From contig CAZVES010000013.1 in NCBI GenBank assembly GCA_964625835.1, positions 1-27,984 of the forward strand: 27,984 nt of DNA. The letters run 5' to 3'. This stretch comes from UBA5336 sp964625835. Lineage in GTDB: Bacteria; Pseudomonadota; Alphaproteobacteria; Caulobacterales; Hyphomonadaceae. How positions within the stretch are numbered: the stretch's first letter is position 1; each line of letters starts with the position of its first letter. The notes under the pieces were generated by a model that saw nothing but the letters and a program-made list of their open reading frames with translations, ran no database searches and was not told the DNA's origin. Shown here in pieces: positions 22,179 through 27,984 of the stretch. The translations under genes were made by a program, and so were the position numbers.

Positions 22179-24599
22179 GTGCCGGAAACCGATCCAGACA
22201 CGCTAGACACCTATGAGGCGCGCCACACCATCGCGTCCATTCTTGCGCCTGTGCACGTCCCGCTGGACCAGGTGAGCCATGTGCGCGCCAGCCAGCTGAC
22301 CAGCATTGACAAGCTGGGGGTGATCCTCGTGCTCACCAACCTGCTGAATGCTGCGGTCGTGCTTGTTCTGTTCAATTCATCCAATGCGTCGGGCATTCTC
22401 GGACTCTGGGGTAGCTTGCTGTGCATGGGTTGCGCGGTGCTTTTCCTGCGCTCCACAGGACGGGTCAACACGCCACGGCGCGCCGTGCGCTCCCAGAAAG
22501 CCACGAGTCGATACTCGCTGGTGGCGCTATTGTTTGGGGTATTGTGGTCGGCGCTGCCATTGATCGTGCTGCCGGGGGCCGATTCGTTTTCCCAGATGGC
22601 CCTGGGTGTTGTGCTCTGCGGCATGATTTTCGGTGCAGCGCTGATCCTGTCGCGCCTGCCCTCGGCAACCTTTGCGTTCACATTGCCGGTTGCTTCCTCA
22701 CTGGTGCTGTCGTTTGCCCTGCACTCGGACATGCGCGGTGATTACCTTGCGATCCTGGCTCTTGTTTATACGATGATCGTGGCTGTCTGCGTGCGCTGGA
22801 ACTACAACCAGTTCCTCATCCAGCATCTCAACAAGGCTGCAGTGGCGCAACAGAACGCCCTGATTGGCCTGCTCCTGCGCGATTTCGAGGAAAGCACGTC
22901 CGATTGGCTCTGGCAGACCAATGCGCGCGGCGTGCTCCTCGACATTCCCCTGAATGTCAGGGGCGCGAAGACGGGTTATGACTTGATGCGCAACGGCCTC
23001 TCGCTGGTTGAATTGTTTGAACCGAGCCAGGCCCGCAATGTGCTGACCTCCTGCCTGCAGCGACAAAACGGCTTTCGTGACCTTGTCCTGAAGGTTGTCG
23101 ACAGCGGAGATGAGCCGCGCTGGTGGTCGATCACCGGCAAGCCGCTCATGGAAGACGGTATCCTGATCGGTTTCCGTGGCGTGGCTTCCGATGTCACCCA
23201 GTCCAAGCAGATTGAGGACCGGATTGCCTATATGGCCCACTATGACGGTCTGACAGGCCTTCCAAATCGCGCCAGCTTCCAGGAGCGTTTCGAGCGCCTC
23301 TGGTCCGCACAGGGCGGGGGGGAGCGTGTATGCGCACTCGTGCTGCTCGACCTCGACAACTTCAAATGGGTCAATGACACGCTTGGCCATGCGGCCGGTG
23401 ATGAAGTGCTGCGGCAACTGTCACAGCGCCTCTCTCAGAACACTTCGAGCAGCGATTTCATCGCACGTCTCGGCGGCGACGAATTCGCCTTGATCATTCA
23501 GTGTAACAAGAAAGATAAGCTCCGCAGCCTGCTCGATCAGCTGGTCAGCACCCTTGGTGAACCCTATGAAATCTGGGGCAGCACCGCCAATTGCGGGGCA
23601 AGTCTCGGTGTCCGGCTGTTTCGTTCAGGCCTGCGCGACCCCGAAACCCTCCTCAGTCAAGCAGACATGGCGCTTTACCAGGCCAAGAAGAAGGGCAAGG
23701 GCAACTGGTGTGCGTTCACCCCCGATCTCGACGAGCGCGCACAGGCACGCCGTATCATCGAGCAGGACCTGAACCATGCTCTGATCAGGAACGAGCTGTA
23801 TCTCGAATTCCAGCCAATACAGTCTGTGGCCTCCGGAGAGATTGTGGCCTGTGAAACCCTTTTGCGTTGGGAGCATCCGACACGGGGGTTGATCCTGCCT
23901 AGCGAGTTCATCGAACATGCGGAAGACTGTGGCCTCATAGCCCGAATGGGAGACTGGGTGATCCGCAAGGCCCTGGCCGAGGCCCGCCAGCTCCCCGAGA
24001 ATGTTCGCATATCCATCAACATCTCGCCGCTGCAGCTTCACAGCGCAAACCTCGTCTCCACCATCGTCAACGCCCTGGCCACCAACCGGATCGACCCAGC
24101 CAGGCTGGACTTGGAGATCACCGAATCAGTGCTGATAGCAGATACGGAATTTGTCCTTGATCGACTGATCCAGCTCAGGCAGCTGGGGCTCAGCTTGTCC
24201 CTCGACGATTTCGGCACGGGGTTTTCATCGCTGAGCTATCTTCGCACGTTCCCGTTCGACAAGATCAAGCTCGACAAGTCGTTCATCTCCGATATCGAAA
24301 CCAATGAAGACAGCCGGGCAATCACGCGCGCAACGATCACCCTTGCCCAGTCGCTCGGGCTTCGTTCGACCGCTGAAGGGGTCGAAACCGAGCCCCAGAG
24401 GCAATTCCTCGTCGACTTGGGGTGTGATGAGATCCAAGGCTATCATATCTCAAGGCCCAAACCCCTGGCCGAATTGGCGGACCTGATTGATATTCAGGCC
24501 GCGCTCGCTCCCGGTGTCCATCCCGGGGGCATCACCATTCTGGAGACCGGCACGCGCGATCAGGACGAAACCGAAGACGCGACCCGTGTCGCCAGCTAG
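22179..24599 (+). CDS. Membrane GGDEF-EAL protein (c-di-GMP turnover)
   Basis: The 806-residue protein (GTG start at 22179 after AGGA; an in-frame GTG at 22143 is possible) should make and/or degrade cyclic di-GMP at the inner membrane. About six membrane segments lie within residues 45-205. A PAS-like region follows (about 235-340), with WLWQTNARGVLLDI and DEPRWWSITGKPL. The GGDEF domain (about 350-515) has an intact GGDEF at 432-436 and DLDNFKWVNDTLGHAAGD. The RxxD inhibitory site is lost (SSSD). The EAL domain (about 525-770) reads ETLLRW instead of EALLRW but keeps ISINIS, LEITES, DDFGTG, KIKLDKS and AEGVE, so it looks active. It stands alone, with a nested palindrome after the stop. Confidence 0.93.
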   Translation: MPETDPDTLDTYEARHTIASILAPVHVPLDQVSHVRASQLTSIDKLGVILVLTNLLNAAVVLVLFNSSNASGILGLWGSLLCMGCAVLFLRSTGRVNTPRRAVRSQKATSRYSLVALLFGVLWSALPLIVLPGADSFSQMALGVVLCGMIFGAALILSRLPSATFAFTLPVASSLVLSFALHSDMRGDYLAILALVYTMIVAVCVRWNYNQFLIQHLNKAAVAQQNALIGLLLRDFEESTSDWLWQTNARGVLLDIPLNVRGAKTGYDLMRNGLSLVELFEPSQARNVLTSCLQRQNGFRDLVLKVVDSGDEPRWWSITGKPLMEDGILIGFRGVASDVTQSKQIEDRIAYMAHYDGLTGLPNRASFQERFERLWSAQGGGERVCALVLLDLDNFKWVNDTLGHAAGDEVLRQLSQRLSQNTSSSDFIARLGGDEFALIIQCNKKDKLRSLLDQLVSTLGEPYEIWGSTANCGASLGVRLFRSGLRDPETLLSQADMALYQAKKKGKGNWCAFTPDLDERAQARRIIEQDLNHALIRNELYLEFQPIQSVASGEIVACETLLRWEHPTRGLILPSEFIEHAEDCGLIARMGDWVIRKALAEARQLPENVRISINISPLQLHSANLVSTIVNALATNRIDPARLDLEITESVLIADTEFVLDRLIQLRQLGLSLSLDDFGTGFSSLSYLRTFPFDKIKLDKSFISDIETNEDSRAITRATITLAQSLGLRSTAEGVETEPQRQFLVDLGCDEIQGYHISRPKPLAELADLIDIQAALAPGVHPGGITILETGTRDQDETEDATRVAS

Positions 24600-24644
24600 G
24601 GCGTTTTCCGGCCAAGTGATGCAATTTGGCCTGCAAACGCCCTA
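24597..24644. terminator. Nested palindrome in the convergent GGDEF-EAL/hydrolase gap
   Basis: TAGGGCGTTT pairs perfectly with AAACGCCCTA (10 bp), and inside it GGCCAA pairs with TTGGCC. The element spans from the GGDEF-EAL stop codon to one base before the hydrolase stop codon. It probably terminates both transcripts. Its form (GCGTTTTCCGG... around a short core) resembles dispersed palindromic elements of alphaproteobacteria. Confidence 0.65.
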
Positions 24645-24645
24645 A

Positions 24646-25323
24646 TCACTCGCTTTCGGCTTCCAGGCGGAGCTTTTCTTCCGCTGCGGCCAGGCGCGCA
24701 TCGAGATAATCGCTGAGCCTGCCCATCAGGACTTCCTCGCGCGACTTGAAAAAGTGGTCAGCGCCTTCGACCACATCACGGTCGATCACCTCACCTTTCT
24801 GCACGCGGACTTTCTGCAGTGCGCGTTCAACGTCCTGCGGCGTGGCAATGGCGTCATTGTCCCCGATTATGATCAGTCCCGAAGCGGGGCAGGGGGCCAG
24901 GAAGGAGAGGTCGTAGTGGTTCGCTGGCGGCGACACGGCGAAAAAGCCGTCTATCTCGGGCCGGCGCATCAGCAATTGCAGCGTGATCCAGGCGCCGAAA
25001 CTGTATCCGGCGCACCAGACATAGCGCGGGCTTTCCGACAGGTTCTCGAGATAGTCGAGCACGAAAGCGGCGTCCTCGAGCTCGCCGATGCCATGATCGT
25101 AAACACCCTGGGTGCGCCCGACGCCTCGGGAATTGTAGCGCAACACGCCGAAACCGCGCTGCTCGAACATCTGGAACATGCGGATCGTGATGGGGTCCTG
25201 CATCGTACCGCCCGCCTTGGGATGGGGGTGCAGGATGAGCGCGATGGGCGCACCCTCATAGGGTGGCTCGGTGTAACGCGCTTCGATACGGCCTGAGGGG
25301 CCGGGAATGATCATTTCAGCCAT
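24646..25323 (-). CDS. Alpha/beta hydrolase (COG2945-type)
   Basis: This 225-residue cytoplasmic hydrolase has a serine triad visible as S108 in GYSFGAW, D157 in IGDNDAIA, and H190 in GADHFF. LHPHPKAGGTMQDP (31-44) and LRYNSRGVGRTQG (61-73) are typical of the short family annotated only as alpha/beta hydrolase. The natural substrate is unknown. The start is placed at the ATG at 25323, as the family begins just before the PGPSGRIEARY stretch, although the frame extends 31 codons further. It diverges from the cysteine desulfurase gene. This hydrolase next to a nifS-sufB pair occurs in several alphaproteobacteria, hinting at shared regulation. Confidence 0.87.
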   Translation of the reverse strand: MAEMIIPGPSGRIEARYTEPPYEGAPIALILHPHPKAGGTMQDPITIRMFQMFEQRGFGVLRYNSRGVGRTQGVYDHGIGELEDAAFVLDYLENLSESPRYVWCAGYSFGAWITLQLLMRRPEIDGFFAVSPPANHYDLSFLAPCPASGLIIIGDNDAIATPQDVERALQKVRVQKGEVIDRDVVEGADHFFKSREEVLMGRLSDYLDARLAAAEEKLRLEAESE

Positions 25324-25444
25324 GGCGGGGCCTCGCTTTGGGCTTTGGCGACGTGAAGGGCGCTGGCATAGTCGATTGCCTCTCTGAAATGCAAGTATTC
25401 TCTGCCCCTTTTTCAAGATGGCCGATGTGGCTACATTGGAGTCG

Positions 25445-26586
25445 ATGATCTACGCTGACTACAACGCCACTGCGCCGCTGCGCCCCGAAGCCCGCAAAGC
25501 GATGCAGGCGGCTTTCGACCTTGGCGCAAACCCCTCCAGCATTCACGGGCCTGGCCGGGCGGCGCGAAAATGCCTCGAAACTGCGCGTGGGCAGATCGGA
25601 GCGGCCATCGGGGTGCGCGCAGAGGATGTGGTGTTCACAAGCGGCGGGACGGAGGCCAATGCCCTGGCCCTGCACGGAGCGGTGGCCGCGCTCAATGGCG
25701 ATGCCACACTGATCGTGTCGGCCATTGAGCATGAGGCCGTCACGCAGAATGCAGGAACGGCCGGAGTGCCCGTAGAGACGGCCTATGTGCTTGCAGACGG
25801 GCGCGTTGATCTCGATCGACTTGGTGAACAGCTCAACGACTGGGACCATGCTAGCAGGGGCACGCCGATACTGGCCCTGATGCTCGCCAACAATGAGACC
25901 GGGGTGATCCAGCCCGTGGCGGAGGCCGCCGCATTGATGCGTGAGGCTGGCGGACTGACCCACTGCGATGCAGTGCAGGGTCTTGGAAAGATACCGGTGA
26001 ACGCGGCCCGGCTTGGTGTAGACTATCTCGCCCTGTCCGCCCACAAGGTTGGAGGCCCCCATGGGGTCGGTGCCCTCTGGCATCGCCCGGGTGCGCCTTT
26101 GAAACCGATACAGGTCGGCGGTGGCCAGGAACGCTCCCTGCGCTCGGGCACTGAGAATGTCGCAGGGATCGCCGGCTTTGGTGCCGCTGCCGAGGCGGGC
26201 GTCAATGGCCTTGCAGACTATGCTGCGCTGGTTGGGCCAAGGGACGCGATGGAAGCGCGGCTGGTGCGTGAGGCCGGCGTGACGGTGATGGGCATAAACG
26301 CACCGCGCCTTTCCGGAACGTCCTGCTTTGCCATTGAAGGCTTTCGCTCTGAAACCCAGGTCATGGCCATGGATCTCGCGGGCGTGGCAGTCTCTGCCGG
26401 GGCAGCCTGCAGCTCCGGCAAGGTGCGGCGGTCCCTCGTGCTCAGCGCCATGGGCCAGTCTGACGCCCTTGCGGAATGCGCAATCCGCACCAGTTTTGGT
26501 TGGAAGAGCAAGCCCGAAGATTTTGATAGGGTCGCGGAAGCCTGGCTGATGGCGGCGCGGCGCACGGTACTAAAGGAAAACGTCTG

Positions 26587-26587
<1 letters not shown>
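25445..26587 (+). CDS. Cysteine desulfurase, NifS/IscS-like
   Basis: The enzyme removes sulfur from cysteine for iron-sulfur cluster assembly. Numbered from the ATG at 25445 (380 residues), it begins MIYADYNATAPLRPEA, the normal family start. It has the SGGTEANALAL segment (about 66-76), H96 in EHEAV, the pyridoxal-phosphate lysine K201 in SAHKVGGPHG, and the active-site cysteine C322 in AACSSGKVRRS. That makes it a group-I NifS/IscS-type desulfurase rather than SufS. An ATG at 25418 would add nine residues; GGAG just before 25445 favours the shorter form, though the spacing is tight. It overlaps sufB (TGATG). No Rrf2/IscR regulator gene precedes it in the window. Confidence 0.92.

Positions 26588-27984
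<1,397 letters not shown>

Overview
The window reads as ordinary chromosome of a GC-rich alphaproteobacterium. The best fit is the Caulobacterales/Maricaulales/Hyphomonadaceae branch. The evidence is a C4-pathway 5-aminolevulinate synthase, a MucR/Ros regulator, DUF2336 and DUF1501/DUF1800 proteins, a glyA-nrdR-rib-nusB operon, and a nifS-like desulfurase directly ahead of sufB. I see no insertion sequence, phage gene, CRISPR array, tRNA or rRNA. Coding density is high and neighbouring genes often overlap by a few bases.

Layout from left to right. (1) 1-1143: the 5' end of an unrecognised minus-strand gene, a compact minus-strand unit (26-codon ORF with an exceptionally long Shine-Dalgarno, a hairpin and a terminator), then arfB (ribosome rescue). 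(2) 1157-5174: a 2-oxoglutarate/Fe(II) oxygenase, a one-repeat Sel1 protein and a translationally coupled DUF1800-DUF1501 pair. (3) 5343-9509: DUF2336 protein, degenerate EAL-like protein, Nudix hydrolase, Hpt-like protein and NAD kinase. (4) 9630-12223: class II aldolase, hemA and mucR. (5) 12554-18328: glyA-nrdR-ribD(reductase only)-ribE-ribBX-ribH-nusB followed by an HD-domain protein, all on the plus strand with tiny gaps or overlaps. (6) 18325-21786: an envelope pair on the minus strand, a small exported cysteine protein and a 1002-residue predicted outer-membrane beta-barrel with duplicated stalk-like domains and two SdrD-B-like repeats. (7) 22179-24599: a membrane GGDEF-EAL protein. (8) 24646-27984: an alpha/beta hydrolase, diverging from a nifS-like desulfurase and sufB, which runs off the right edge.

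How the genes work together. The glyA operon joins one-carbon metabolism, control of dNTP synthesis, flavin synthesis and transcription antitermination. Its riboflavin part is incomplete: RibD has only the reductase half, and the RibA half of RibBA has lost the zinc cysteines and catalytic motifs. GTP cyclohydrolase II and the pyrimidine deaminase must therefore be encoded elsewhere. The suf genes begin an iron-sulfur assembly operon. Signalling genes (GGDEF-EAL, degenerate EAL, Hpt-like protein, MucR) and two CtrA-like boxes fit a cell-cycle-regulated, surface-changing lifestyle, but that link is inference.

The items most worth a second look are the 26-codon unit at 371-553, the split riboflavin pathway, the barrel/small-protein pair with its in-frame amber junction, the degenerate EAL protein, and a MucR lacking zinc ligands.
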